The position numbers and the translations under genes were made by a program. From contig CM050655.1 in the NCBI GenBank assembly GCA_027574665.1, positions 1,240,001-1,304,000 on the forward strand: DNA of 64,000 bases, given 5' to 3'. This stretch comes from Rhynochetos jubatus (Eukaryota > Chordata > Aves > Eurypygiformes > Rhynochetidae). The notes under the pieces were generated by a model that worked only from the letters and a program-made list of their open reading frames with translations, did no database searches and had not been told where the DNA came from. The stretch's first letter is position 1. Each line of letters begins with the position of its first letter. Shown here piece by piece: positions 51,801-63,644 of the stretch.

Positions 51801-54800
51801 TGCAATGGGCTGCTAAAGACCACCCTGAGAGCAATGGGGGGTGGAACACTCAAGAATTGGGATGCCAACTTGGCATAGGCCACGTGGTTAGTTAATACCA
51901 GGGCATCCATCAATCGAGCTGGTCCTGCACACTCAAACCCTCTACGGACGGTAGAAGGAGATAAGGTCCCTGTAGTACATACTAGAAGCATGCTGGGAAA
52001 AACAGTTTGGGTTACTCCCACCTTGGGCAAAGGCAAACCCATCCGTGGGGTTGCTTTTGCTCAAGGACCTGGGTGCACTTGGTGGGTAATGAGAGAAGAT
52101 GGGGAAGTCTGATGTGTGCCTCAGCGGATTTGATTCTGGGAGAAAATAGCCCATAAATTACAGTGCATGAGGGACATGAATTGCTGCCACTAACCCCTGG
52201 GTTTGAGCTTTATGTTACAGGCACCCGCTATGGCAGAAAACCACGCCACCCTACAGAGGTCCAGCCTGGCCAGAAGCACAGCAGTGGCCTGACCTGAGCT
52301 GGCTTCGGCGTCCAACGATCCCACACAACCCTTCCACCTTTACCTGTCCTGAGTGACCCCACACCTGATGAAACCTGAAGTCATGGACTAATGGATAGTT
52401 TGCCAAGATGGTCCATAGACTAAGGGAATGATATCTGTGTGGGATGGGATGGGAAAGGGGAAGCGGGCTGATGGGAGATTATGGAATACTGTGGGAGGTG
52501 AGCTTGATGTAAATGTTGTGAACCAAAAGGGGTGGGTTAGTGTCTTAGTTTTGCACCAGTTAGTCTATATTTTTGCACCAGTTAGTCTATATTTTGCTTC
52601 ACCCCATAACACATCAAGCTGGATAGGTGGTGCCAGCCCAGTGCCTGCGGCACTGCAGGACCAGCGGGGAGGGGTTGGGGATGTGGATGGAAAGGGCTAC
52701 AGTTGGGCACGACCCCGGAAGGGGGAAGGGTCCGAAGGGGATTCTGGCCAAGGGGGCAGGGGGTTTCTTTGTTGTGGGGACCTCGTGGCAAGTGCTGTGT
52801 GCTCAGGGCAGAGCGAGCGTCGTCAGGCAGATCTGTCTAGGAGTCGGGGTTTGAAAGTTTTTTTCTTGTACTCTTCTTGCTCTCGGCTCCCAGGCGGGTT
52901 GCAGGGGGGAAGGGTGCAGTTTGCTCGCTTTGGTTTGGTTTTCTTTTTTTTCTTTTCTCGAGGTGAGATCTTGTATCACTTGTTCTACCTTTTTCCTCTG
53001 TTCCTTAAATTACTTATTAGCACTAGCATTGTTAGTAACTCCCTAAGTTTCATTTATATAATTAAATAGTTCTCAACTCCTACGGGCTTTTCCTTGTTTT
53101 GTTCCTCCAACGCTTCCTCACCAGGAGGGGGTGTGGGGGGGGGAGCGGAGTGGTAGAGTGACTTGTTGTGCTAAAACCACGACAGGTGCATCAGATAAAT
53201 GTTTTTCATGGCATAAGAGGAAAAAGATGTGCAACCCAGAAGCGTCTGATCACAGGATGACTACCAGAGGGAAGAATAATAACCCTAACAAAAGCCCCAG
53301 CACAGCAGCACCACAGTGGGTAAGGAAGCTGAGAAGGACCACAGAGAATGCAGTGTCCCTCAGGATAAGGCAAATCTCAAAAACCACAAAGGTTATGCTG
53401 CCAAACAAGCAAGCTTGAGGAATGCATCACTGATCATCTGCTCTAATTAAACAAAAGACCACTGCCTGGCACAGCCCTTGCCTGTGCTGAGTGCCATACA
53501 CCAAGATGACCATCGCACAAAGCTCACCGTCACATACAGCACTTTCTAAGGGCCTTCTCAAGTTGTCTTCTGGCATTGAGGAGATGGCAGCAGGTCAGAT
53601 TTCCTCCCTTGGCAAAGCCCTCCAACACTACTCCACCAAACTTCGTAGCCTCAGGTGGTTCCACAGGCCTTCATGACATAGTCCAGCCCACACAATGCAT
53701 CCCAGCAGCTTCATGTTGTGAGAACCCCACACACACTGCTGCAAATACTTGCAACTGGAAGAATACAAAACAATTGTATGCTACGGCCACATGGGACCTA
53801 GTGGAGACATTTGTGGAGCACCTCTGCTATGAAGAAAGGCTGAGAGAATTGGGCTTGTTCAAAGTGGAGAAGAGAAGGCTCCAGGGAGACCTTATAGCAC
53901 TTTCCAGTATCTGAAGGGGGCCTACAAGGAAGCTGGGGGGCCGCTTTTTACAAGGGCCTGTAGTGACAGGATAATAGTTTATTAGGGTAATGGGTTTAAA
54001 CTGAAAGCAGGGAGATTTAGATTAGATACAAGGAAGAAACTCTTCCCAGCGAGGGTGGTGAGACACTGGGACAGGTTGCCCAGAGAAGCTGTGGATGCCC
54101 CATCCCTGGAAGTGTTCAAGGCCAGGCTGGATCAGGCTTGGAGCAACCTGGTCTAGTGGAGAGGTCTCTGCCCATGGCAGGGGGGTTGGAACTGGATTGT
54201 CTTTAAGGTCCCTTCCAACCCAAACCATTCCATGATTCTATGATTTGCTGTGCAATGTGGAGCAGCCAGCCTATGTCTTTGCCCTTATTTTAGGCAGCAG
54301 TACAGAAGTAACTTAAGATGCTATCCCTGCTGTCAGAGATTTTTTTCTCTGTTGTGGAGGATGGAACTAACTAATCTGATGTGAATGAAACCAGACATGA
54401 GAAGACCTTTATGGGCCCCTTGAACATCTTGTTCTGAAGGGTAAGCTCCCAGTGACTTTTCAACCTTGGTTTAAAACTGGCAGGTGGGACATTAGCTGAG
54501 AATGTGTTCCTCTCTGAAATAATAAAGGCTTTTTATGTCACCATTGGGAGATAAAAACAGATTCTTGAAGTTTTTGCTTGGGCAAAGAGCTAACTTCTGG
54601 AGAAGTCATTGACTTGGATTACTGAACACACCTGGGAAATCCCACAGATTGGAACACTTGGTGAAAGCAACCAAAATGATGCATGCTTTGCCCAGATACC
54701 CTCTTGTCAGGCATAAAAAACAGTGGGAAATGAGCTTAGCCTCTCCCAGATACCACTAGAGTGGAAAAGTTCTCCAGCCTTGCCTACCTGCAGTGGGAAT

Positions 54801-57800
54801 ATACATGTGGAATAAGGAAGGTCCTTCCTGAATAAGGAAGGTCCTGTTTTATAACAGATAGTCCATAACATGCCAGTCCTTGGCAGCTTCACTGAAGAGA
54901 AAGCACAGACTTGGCGTTTCATAGCACTGTAAGTCACCCAAGGAATCAAGTGAAGATGTCTGGACCTGTTTATGATCTTTGCACCCTGCATCCTTCTTCC
55001 TTTTCCATGGTTTTCTTTCTTCTGTGTAAAGTGATGTTCAGCATAACACCACCTTTATGTAACAGGGTGCAGAGTATGAGTATAGGATGCTGCAGCAGAG
55101 AAAGGATGTATGAAGGGATGTATGACTAACCAAGCAGGAAGGTGATACAGAACAGTAGCACTCTTTGCAGTGGTAAGAACAACAGTTCCCACATACTTTA
55201 AGTGCCTCCAGCAAAATAACAGTCACTCGCAGTAACTGAAATCAGGTATTTTTTCCCTATATAAGATTTGTTAACTTCAGACATCTGTTCCAACTTCTCT
55301 CAAGCACACACACTCACCAACTTCAGGTTCTTCTCAAGAATGTGCCATGTTGGCTCCATCACTTCAAACATCATGTAATACTGGATATTCTGTACAAAAT
55401 TCAGCATCCGCTGCCGCAGTGTGAAAGCACCAGCAAACCTAGAGGAGAAATCACACCCACACAACTTAGAGCTAGTAAATGCCACAAAGAACTATCACCA
55501 GCTTTGCAGAGTCAAGCAAAGCTAAATATTTCTGTCCTAGCAAATTCACTGCTGCAGTGTAAGAGGGATTATAAAGTTAATGCAAAACATCTCTGATTAT
55601 TTTCCACATATTCAAATGGCTTTCCCTCAATTACTACAGTCAGAGTTTTGAACCTGTTGTAGACTGGACAATGACTTTGAACATGTGCTTATATTCTACA
55701 AACATTTTAATATTAAATATTAAAGCAATTTTACTAATGTAACTGTCTGATGAGACATGCATTCATGAGCAGGGCAAAATATAACAAGATAAGTGGTTCA
55801 TGTTTCTTTCCAGCCTTACACTTAAAAATATTCCATGCCTTGCATCAGTATGTTCAGGGGACCCAAATATTTAATCAAATCATCTTCTACCTATGGTATT
55901 TAATGCAATTTCACCTTAAAATGAGAATGTTGAGACTGTACAGAAGTTCTTTCAGCGTTAATTTATGCAGGTTCTGTGACGGCAAACTAAGAACTGCCTT
56001 CAGCAAACTGGGACAATCACTGGAGAGCTGGGTGATAATCATCCTAGGGGATTCCAACCACAGCTGCCCTGTCCACTGCAGACCACAGTCATCCTGTGAG
56101 CTGGAGGTTGGGCTATAGACCCTCACAGGTCTCTTCTGCTAACACCTCTACAACTACAGGAGAGCCAGAGCTACAGTCATCTTGGCAGAGGTCAGCACCA
56201 AGGCAGCTGAGGTTACCTTGTGACGAGGAGGCGCACATTGGCAAGGCAGGAGGTACTACCTCACAACTCTGGGGTCTGCCTTGCCCTCTGAACAGGCACC
56301 TCCAGCACCTGGAGTGCAGAAGATCCAAGGATGAAAATCTACCCTCACAGATGGAACAAGATAGTATTATTTTCTGGGAAAACACCCCAGCAATTTTACC
56401 TCAGTCAATTTGTATCACACCTAACCATTAGCCAAGCTGCGCGAAGGTCACGAGTTCTTGCTAGCAGTCTGGCCAGGAGAGAAGGACGTTGCCTTTAAAC
56501 TACTCCTGACCTTGCTGGTGTGAAATTAGCAACCAAGACGATATGTCCTCTGCTACAGCTGTTCAGTGTATAGTGAGCTAACCCTAAAGACCACCTCTTC
56601 CTTTTCAAAACTTCATGCCAACAAAGAGGAACGAGCCAAGCGGCACAAAGATTATCAAGCATATACTTCCTACTGCAACCTAAAATGTTATATTTTGATC
56701 TCTCTCAGCCTGTAAGGATCTTTTTCATGTTAAAATGATCTCATTCAAGTCATGACATATCTAACTAGCAAGAAGGAAGCCCAAAACTTCACATTTGATC
56801 CAGCAGAGAAAAAGGTCATACCACTTAGCTGAATGCAGGGAGAATCTCTTGGCTGTCTTATTGCTGATCCAAACGTTGCACAACTGTCTTTCCACATGTT
56901 TGCAATAAAACATGTGTCTAAAAAGCATCTGGTATCTTGTCAGTGCTTTCCTGAAAAGAAAGGAGAAACCCATGCAGCTTAAGCCCTGTTCTGATTGACA
57001 GACTAAGCTGTGAAGGCTGAGGCTACTCAAGGCAAGGAGACTTCACACAATATGTTCTTTACGCCTTCAGATGTACACAGATCCGCACTGAAACAATTTG
57101 AACCAAAGGAAAAAATCACATTTGTAACCATTCCAAAAGATGGCTCTTCAAGGAGTCCCTCCTCCTTATTTTCTTATGCCAGAGGGTGCATCACCAGCCT
57201 CCTTCTTCAATTCCCTGGAGCTACCTGCAAAAAGGTCACTCAGAGATGCCGGGATGGAGGGCTGAAAGTCTGTGGTCATGTACCCACTGCATTAAGACTG
57301 CCACAATCACCAAAACAATTTACCAGGATCCTCCAAAAAGATGATGAAAAAGCTGTGACCAAGCTACTGGCAGCATTACCCCACCAGTGATGCACTGTCA
57401 GAAGCAGATGGGGATGCTTATTATAGACTGGATTCAGGTCTGCATTCAGACACTTCAGTGTACGTGCCTACAGAGCTCCAGTCGATACAGTTTGTGAAAC
57501 ACTACCAAATAGTATATTCACTTCTATGGCTACCATGAGAGCTCATACACTCAATCTGAAAGAAAAAGACGTAATTTCAAAGCATCGCATCATCAGAAAA
57601 GTCCCACTCGTCAACTGATTTTTTAAAGAAGAAATTAAGGGATAAACTAATTGTTGGCATTTAACAATTCAACATGTCACCCTGTTCACGTAACACTGCT
57701 GGTCTCATTTGCCCTGGCTCACAGTAGCAGGTCTGCCAGTGTTTCTCCAGAGAAACAAGGGACAAATCCATGCAGAAAAACAAACTATTTAGTCCCTCAT

Positions 57801-60800
57801 AATACAATTAAATGCAAGCCAGCTTGCTATAGCAATTCTGTCAACAGCTGGTATCCTAGTGTGCAACCAGGAATACCAGAAAGTGCCTTTTCTCCACTCT
57901 CTGCATTTGAGAAATGCTTGATTCTTGCATGGAAACCCTCTTTTTAAAGTTCATATCCTCAGGGGAGATACTTCAGAAAGCCATGGACAAATGAAAACTC
58001 TGTGACCAGTCACATGTAAAGCCAGGGACCAGGCTGAGAAAGCATCCTCTGATCTATGTCTTCCCACCATTTAAAATGGAAGTTTGTCTTTCCAAGCATA
58101 GCTTAGACATGGTCTAGCAGGGCTTTACTGAAGAGACATTCCATAGCTTAGAAGTGGAGCAAGCAAGGATCAACAACCCCAAAGTATTCCCTACGAGTCA
58201 GCAACTTCTAATGTGACTTTAATGTCACAGGCTTTCCAGTATCTTGCTGTGAGGAAACAGGCTTCAACCCCATGCAAAAGCTTCTGCCTTTTTTTCCTTC
58301 AGCAGATTGATACTTTACCTGTTGATAATAAGGGACAGAGGCCACTTAACAATGTAGTCAAAGGAAAACGCTTCCAGACCGCTGAGAGTGAGCTCTGTGG
58401 GATCTGCGCTGATAATGGCCTTCTCCTGTTTCGTTTCTATGGCCAATACTCTCAAGAGCTGTGTAATGAGGTCATGGGGCATCAAGTCAATCTACAAAGA
58501 AAGAGCAGGAAAACGATGAAACCACAGGATACTCACAACTACCGCACAGCAACCTGGCAGAAGTGCTTTCTCAGTCATGAGTCATGGCAGAGTCATTCTC
58601 AAGTCACCAGGCCAACCCAGGAGGCAATAGTGAATGACATCATCTGGACAGCACAGCAGCAGACACCGGAGCAGTGTCGCTGTGGTATTTAACAACCAGC
58701 ATACTATGGTGCTGATCGTTCTCCCTTGCTCCAGCCCCTGTAAGGTCTATTCACATCTCACATTCCCCAGGCACAGCCTCTGTGCTGCTTCACATCCGTA
58801 AAATACACAATCATCAATAGGCAGGACTTTAAATCAGGTATTTTCTTGTACTCCAAATTGAGCACCCAAGCTGAGAATAAGCATAAGAGACACTAATGCT
58901 TACACCTCATCCTGAGGCCACCCAAAAGCACCTTCTCCTTGTTCAGACACCAGCAAGAAAATGCAGCCTCTGGTCAAGGGTGGGTGCTTCCAGTCGCTAA
59001 TTTGGATAAAAAAAGATGTAACCCAGAGAAGGTCTACAGAAGGACAGTCATCAATTGTCTTGTCCTTCACTGCGCATGCAGCAGATTCTTATAGGCATAC
59101 AGATCTTCCCAAATCAAAGCAGGCCTTCTGCTCAAATTCAATTACCTTCTGTTCACATACATTCTTACCTTTAAATCATCCTTGAAAGGATCTGTGTTGG
59201 CTGTGCTCATTCGCAGGGCTAATTCAAGCAGAGCCTCTAGTCTTGTAGTTATTATGTCGTCTACAGGCTTCTTAAGTTCCTCTTCTGTGAGATCCATGAA
59301 GTGAACAAAAAAGTCCCCTTGATCCATCAGGAAATAGTGTTTTATAGATCTACTCAAGAAAATGGAGGGACAATTGACTTGGTATTTGGTATTTTTTAAA
59401 GCCTAAGTTAAACCATATTAAACCTAAAGGAACAAAAGCAATCAATTTGGCCAGCCTGCTGGGTTTGATCACAAAATGTTCCTCTCTATACACCACACAG
59501 AGTCAGAAATAACCCATTTGCAGACTAGTCTTTGATGCATGTTCCCTCATCCCTTCCACCTCAGTCAGGATGTTTTTGCAGTCAGATCAGGGCTGCTGCT
59601 GGTCTTTTTTACCTTGAAAAATGCACCTTAGGAAAAAAAAATAAACCCATATGCACTACATTGCTGGGAAAAGGCTCATACTGCTGTTGTGAACAACATC
59701 ACATCCTCCACAGTCTGTGGATCCATGCAAGAGGCAGTTGCCAACTCAGAGCAGAATCCTGGACTCTGAGTGAACAAGTATTTGGGCTGATTTTTTAAGT
59801 ACTTCAGGTACTTGCACTAACTTCTGCTATAGTAGGATGCATAAACTTTAGTTTTCATGTAGTATCAGGGAGAGTTAACTGCCAGGAGCTTGGAAATAGC
59901 TCAGAGGAGAGTTTGAGGATTAACTTAGTGCCTGACCAAAGATCACACATGATAACTTCAGTTTTCAGAACAAAAATAGGACCAGCATAGCCTTAACACA
60001 GTGTGGTTGCAAACTCCTGATCACTGTCAACTTGGGATGATGATCAGGCCCTCTGTTTCCCTGACTGTCATTACTCTCCTGAAACAGGAACACTCCTGCA
60101 GTCACAGCAAAGTCATGACACTGTCAACAGTTAACTGAGGACACAGTATGGGAGCAAGATACTTACTGCTGATACACCATAGAGTGCAAACCCAAGTAAA
60201 AACCTGACCTAATACTGGTGACAATCCCACTTTAAGCAGGAGGTTGAACTAGAGACGAGGTTGTTGGTCCCTTCCAACCAACATTTCCAGGAAGTTGGAG
60301 AGAGAGTCAATACTCTCGCTTAACTGAGAAGCGGCTATCTGCTACAGGTCCCTGGGGTTTGACCACAACCACCCCACCCCAGACCTCAAAGCTATCAACT
60401 GCAATTTCCTACCTATTTGTTGCTATCTTGGTCTTCTAGATAGTTAAGATTCCTGGTTTTACTGTTTTCTGAAGGTAGTAGTAAACTAAAAGCTTGATTC
60501 ATACAGGAAAGCCGTAGCTTGCATGCTGGGAGGCACTTGCATTTACTATCAGTTGAACATGTTAAAAGACTCAAAATATAGTTTATGAACTTTTAGAAAG
60601 GACAGTGTTTAGAAAGACCCTGTACTGGAACCTGGGGCTAACACTCTTACCCACTACCTATGTTTGCATGAACAACAGCCATGGTATATATTTGGTAAGA
60701 TAATATCAAACTATTTCTCATTCACAGTAAACTCTTCTTGATCATACCAGATGGTATTAGGAAACTCCTTTCCCAGGTGAGAGTGACATCATCATCATCC

Positions 60801-63644
60801 CAGGTGAGAAGGACAAGTCACAAGAGAGCTGGGGGATGTCCATGCCTGAGGGCAGGTTTTGGGACTGTCCTAAACAAAGCCACAAGTGCCCTGACCTAGT
60901 TTTGGCAACAACCTTCCAAGGAAGTTGGACTAGAGACTCACAGACGTCCTTCCCACCCAACTTTTGTATGATTTTACACTTCTTTTTTCCCCTACCACCA
61001 GGAAAAAAATCTTATTTTTTTCAGAAATAAAAAAAAAGAGTTCACTTATGTTCGCTATCAGAACCAATCTATTTAACATGCATTTAATAAAAGAAATCAA
61101 ACCTTAGGTGAGCTACCAGCTCTTTCTCCTCCATTAGGAAATCCAGAAGAACTTTGCTAGCATAGTTATAAGCTTTTTCTATTTGTTCCACATACGCTCG
61201 CTCTTTCAAAGTGTAGATGACCTCTTTAGCCACAGGGCAGGTAACATCACGTCCACATTCTCGCACAACATTTAAATATTTCCCTAGAAGCAAAAAGAAT
61301 GGCATATTCATACCTACTGTACATCCAACAGGGAAACTTTCAGACTGTTTCAAGAGGAAGATATGCTGTGAAATGTTTATATTAAGTTCTACTGAAAGCT
61401 GGAAAGCATTTAGACACCTTTCGAAAGATGTAAATTAGGCGCCTAGTATCACATTTGAGGAGAGATTTAGGAATGGGTTTGTTTACCAGTGGTGGCAAAA
61501 CACCTCTGCAGACATCCAGAAACTTTGAAGATCTGTTGCTGCACATCCAGAAGTACAAAACCCTCCAAAAGCTACTTCTTAAGAGAACAATGGTAGCCAT
61601 AAGGCTGCCTGCTTTAAACACTCACATTAAAACACTGCAAGTTCAAACCTCAGTTGTCCAGCTCCATCTAGCTAGTTGCCAGAAAACTGTACCCATGAAA
61701 CAGAGCAGTAAGAGACAGCTCCCCTTGCTGCTGGACTCTTCCCCACATGTTGTTTTATTTATGAGATTTGGGGTTCTTTTCAACTCTGATTCTTCTATTC
61801 CTCTGAGAAGTTCAGCTGGACAACCCCCTGAACTGGCAAAGCATGATGACATTATCCTTACACCAAGAATGTTAATGCTTGTCTCAAGATTCCTCTTACC
61901 TCAGAAGCATACCATACCTACCTGTGCTTAGTATTTTGTCGGCCATTTTCTGCAAGAATGAGGGAATTTGTTGCTGAACAACAGTGTATCTTTGATCCCA
62001 ATACTTGTCATTATAGTCCTCCTGAATCTTCTCCTTCTGCAGCTCATGTTCCTCCACCATGAACTCACTGTACAGGTAAAGCAGATGTTTAGAAGCAGGA
62101 AGTGGTACAATGAGGATTACTTTTTTGACCTAGAAACTGGTAATAAGATCTATCAGAAATAAGGTCTCACGAAAATACATTATGCAGAGTATTCCTTCTA
62201 ATCTGCAATCAGTTATGACAAACCACATCTAAACATTATTTGGTTGTCAGTGAGGAGCTGAGGAAGCTCCTTGCCTGCCTTCTCACCATCAGAAAGGCAT
62301 TAACATTACCTACTTTAACCTGAGTTTTGCCACCTTAGGACTCTGAAAATATGGGAAACAGAAATGCTGCATAAACTATTAAAAACAGCAACATGCTTCA
62401 AACAATTCTACAAAAGCCAAGAAACTTCAGTGTTGTTTGCTCACATCGCAGATTCACACAGATTCACATAGTGGCAGGGGTTGGAAGGGACCTCTAGAGA
62501 ACATCTAGTCCAACCTCCCTGCCAGAGCAGGATCACCTAGAGTAGATCACACAGGAACAAGTCCAGGCAGTTTTGGAAAGTCTCCAGGGAAGGAGACTCC
62601 CCCCCTCTCTGGGCAGCCTGTCCCAGGGCTCTGTCACCCTCACAGGGAAGAAGGGTTTCCTCACATTCAGTTTGAACCTTCTGTTTTCCAGTTTATGGCC
62701 ACTGCCCCTAGTCCTGTCACTGGACACCATTGAGAAGAGCCTGGCCCCACCCTCCTGCCACCCACCCTTTAGATACTGATAAACATTGATAAGATCCCCC
62801 TCAGCCTCCTCTTCTCCAAGCTGAACAGCCCCAGCTCTCTCAGCCTGTCGTCATATGGAAGGTGCTCCAGGCCCTTCATCATCTCAGTGTCCCTGCACTG
62901 GACCCTCTCCAGTAGCTCCTCGTCCTTCTGGAGCTGAGGAGCCCAGCACTGGACACAGCACTCCAGGTGAGGAGAGGGGGAGGATAATTGTATGCAGTAT
63001 CACATTAGCGTGTTAAGTGGACACTTAACATTCACTGAGTTATCACAGTCAAGCCCCATGAGAAGAGGGCGCATCCCTGTAGTGAAGAGGATGAGGATGT
63101 GAAAGGAGAATACTGAAAGGGGGACAGGCGTGGCAAGGTGGAATTCGAGTGGACTGCATATTTGAACAGTTGTGCTATTGACTTTGCATACAATATCCTT
63201 GAATTTGGAAAAATAAAGCAAGTGAGAGTGTCTCTGGCTGTATAACCACCAAATCATATAAGAAATGTAGTTAAACATGCTTCAGGAGCTCCCCTTCCTT
63301 GCAATACTGCCTTGTCTATCTACTGCTGCCAGGGCTGGGCCCTCAGGCTGTGCAGACTCTACAGAGTACAGGGATGGGTGCACTGAAAAAGCAGAAGCCT
63401 GAACAGTATTTCTTAACTTTTGCATTTCATTTTCATGCCTTAACTGTTCTTTACCTGTATGGATCATTAATGATGCCTCGATAGATCCACTTTTCCAGAA
63501 TTTCGAAGTAAGGCACACTGGCTGCCTTGGTTAAATACAGGCACAGCTCCTGGGCCTGGCTATCCCCTGTGTAATTGAAAGTCTTGTCATGGAGTAAGCT
63601 CAGGGTTGATCCGCCCATGCACTCACCTTTATCCACAGATGTAG
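39808..63644 (-). CDS. TUBGCP2: Gamma-tubulin complex component 2 (GCP2), 3' eleven coding exons
   Basis: Exons in transcript order: 63455-63644, 61922-62067, 61103-61283, 59169-59349, 58319-58491, 56822-56950, 55318-55438, 49201-49344, 48181-48309, 47162-47325, 39808-39913 (stop TGA 39808-39810). They total 1664 nt, about 554 codons, all in phase. GCP2 is about 900 aa, so roughly the first 350 residues lie right of the window. Visible segments include [40 protein letters not shown] and [20 protein letters not shown] (GRIP1 side), then [40 protein letters not shown] and [20 protein letters not shown] (GRIP2, which binds gamma-tubulin). The end reads [19 protein letters not shown] and VVPAQ. 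Known role of the family: GCP2 with GCP3 forms the gamma-tubulin small complex and the bulk of the gamma-TuRC that nucleates microtubules at centrosomes. No break is visible in the coding part. ADAM8 is the next gene downstream on the same strand. Confidence 0.97.
41858..42633 (-). mobile_element. Solo LTR of an avian endogenous retrovirus
   Basis: The + strand begins TGTCATGGTTTAACTCCGAC and ends TGAACCCAGCACA, the reverse-oriented ends of an LTR. Inside are GTCAGTTTGGGTCAGCTGTC and GTTGCTCACCACCCACTGA segments that recur in bird ERV LTRs (from memory of such LTRs). No internal retroviral sequence adjoins it, so it is a recombined solo LTR. Target duplications are not clean (flanks ACCCT and CCTCT). 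Confidence 0.8.
42146..42195. repeat. Short imperfect repeat inside the solo LTR
   Basis: The motif GCAGCCCAAGAGC-like recurs three times with small differences (about 42157-42195), plus a related GAGAGCCCAAGAGCC just before. Confidence 0.75.
48377..48678 (+). mobile_element. CR1 LINE 3' fragment, antisense to TUBGCP2
   Basis: Runs from TGGGGAGAGACTTTTTACAA to the CR1 tail AACCATTCTATGATTCTATG. It starts 67 bp upstream (in transcript sense) of TUBGCP2 exon 48181-48309, inside the intron 48310-49200. Confidence 0.95.
51664..51757 (+). repeat. 94-bp direct repeat, left copy
   Basis: Runs from GGTACATCAGATAAATG to CCAGAGGGAAGAATA. It matches 53185-53278 at all positions but one (an A for G at the fourth base). 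It directly precedes the truncated pol fragment. Confidence 0.97.
51758..52160 (+). pseudogene. Integrase-end remnant of a retroviral pol gene
   Basis: Conceptual translation on the + strand resembles the C-terminal part of an avian ERV integrase, interrupted by several stop codons. The 5' border coincides with the end of the left 94-bp repeat, so the truncation point is sharp. Old and non-functional. Confidence 0.65.
52541..53184 (+). mobile_element. 3' LTR of the truncated provirus
   Basis: Begins TGTCTTAGTTTTGC right after the polypurine tract and ends AAAACCACGACA. A 21-bp unit (TTTTGCACCAGTTAGTCTATA) is duplicated in tandem at 52549-52569 and 52571-52591. The right flank 53185 onward is the second copy of the 94-bp repeat. 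Confidence 0.8.
53185..53278 (+). repeat. 94-bp direct repeat, right copy
   Basis: Starts at the first base after the LTR terminal CA and matches 51664-51757 with one mismatch. Confidence 0.97.
53800..54243 (+). mobile_element. CR1 LINE 3' fragment, antisense to TUBGCP2
   Basis: From GAGCACCTCTGCTATGAAG through GGGACAGGTTGCCCAGAGAAG to CATTCCATGATTCTATGATT. It contains a small AT-rich insertion near 53970. Confidence 0.95.
60228..60292 (+). mobile_element. Short CR1 3' tail
   Basis: AGCAGGAGGTTGAACTAGAG then TGGTCCCTTCCAACC, a diverged CR1 end. It lies in the TUBGCP2 intron 59350-61102. Confidence 0.7.
60840..60975 (+). mobile_element. Short CR1 3' tail
   Basis: Diverged CR1 end: AAGGAAGTTGGACTAGAGAC, CCTTCCCACCCAAC and TTTGTATGATTTTA. 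It lies in the same TUBGCP2 intron, upstream of exon 59169-59349 and about 130 bp past the 3' end of exon 61103-61283 in transcript sense. Confidence 0.7.
62450..62985 (-). mobile_element. CR1 LINE 3' fragment, same sense as TUBGCP2
   Basis: The + strand begins CAGATTCACACAGATTCACA, then GGTTGGAAGGGACCTCTAG, and extends to GGACACAGCACTCCAGGTG. It is the same subfamily as the CR1 at 10903-12451 (shared tail and internal sequence) and lies in the intron 62068-63454. Confidence 0.95.

Larger units (their letters stand above)
51758..53184 (+). mobile_element. Truncated ERVL-like provirus: 3' pol end plus 3' LTR
   Basis: From left to right: a degraded 3' pol (integrase C-terminal) region at 51758 to about 52160 with stops and frame loss, a non-coding stretch, a polypurine tract (AAAAGGGGTGGGTTAG) at 52525-52540, and an LTR 52541-53184. 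The 5' LTR, gag and most of pol are absent. The class I call (ERVL-like, class III) rests on recognising the integrase end and the TGTC...GACA ends by memory. Not coding-competent. Confidence 0.75.
49345..55317 (-). other. TUBGCP2 6-kb intron
   Basis: Contains the truncated provirus with LTR (51758-53184), its flanking duplication, and a CR1 at 53800-54243. Nothing else recognised at 49345-51663, 53279-53799 and 54244-55317. Confidence 0.7.

Noticed and set aside
52428-53069. 213-codon + strand open frame
   Set aside because: It spans the polypurine tract and most of the LTR and matches no retroviral protein, so it is a chance frame.
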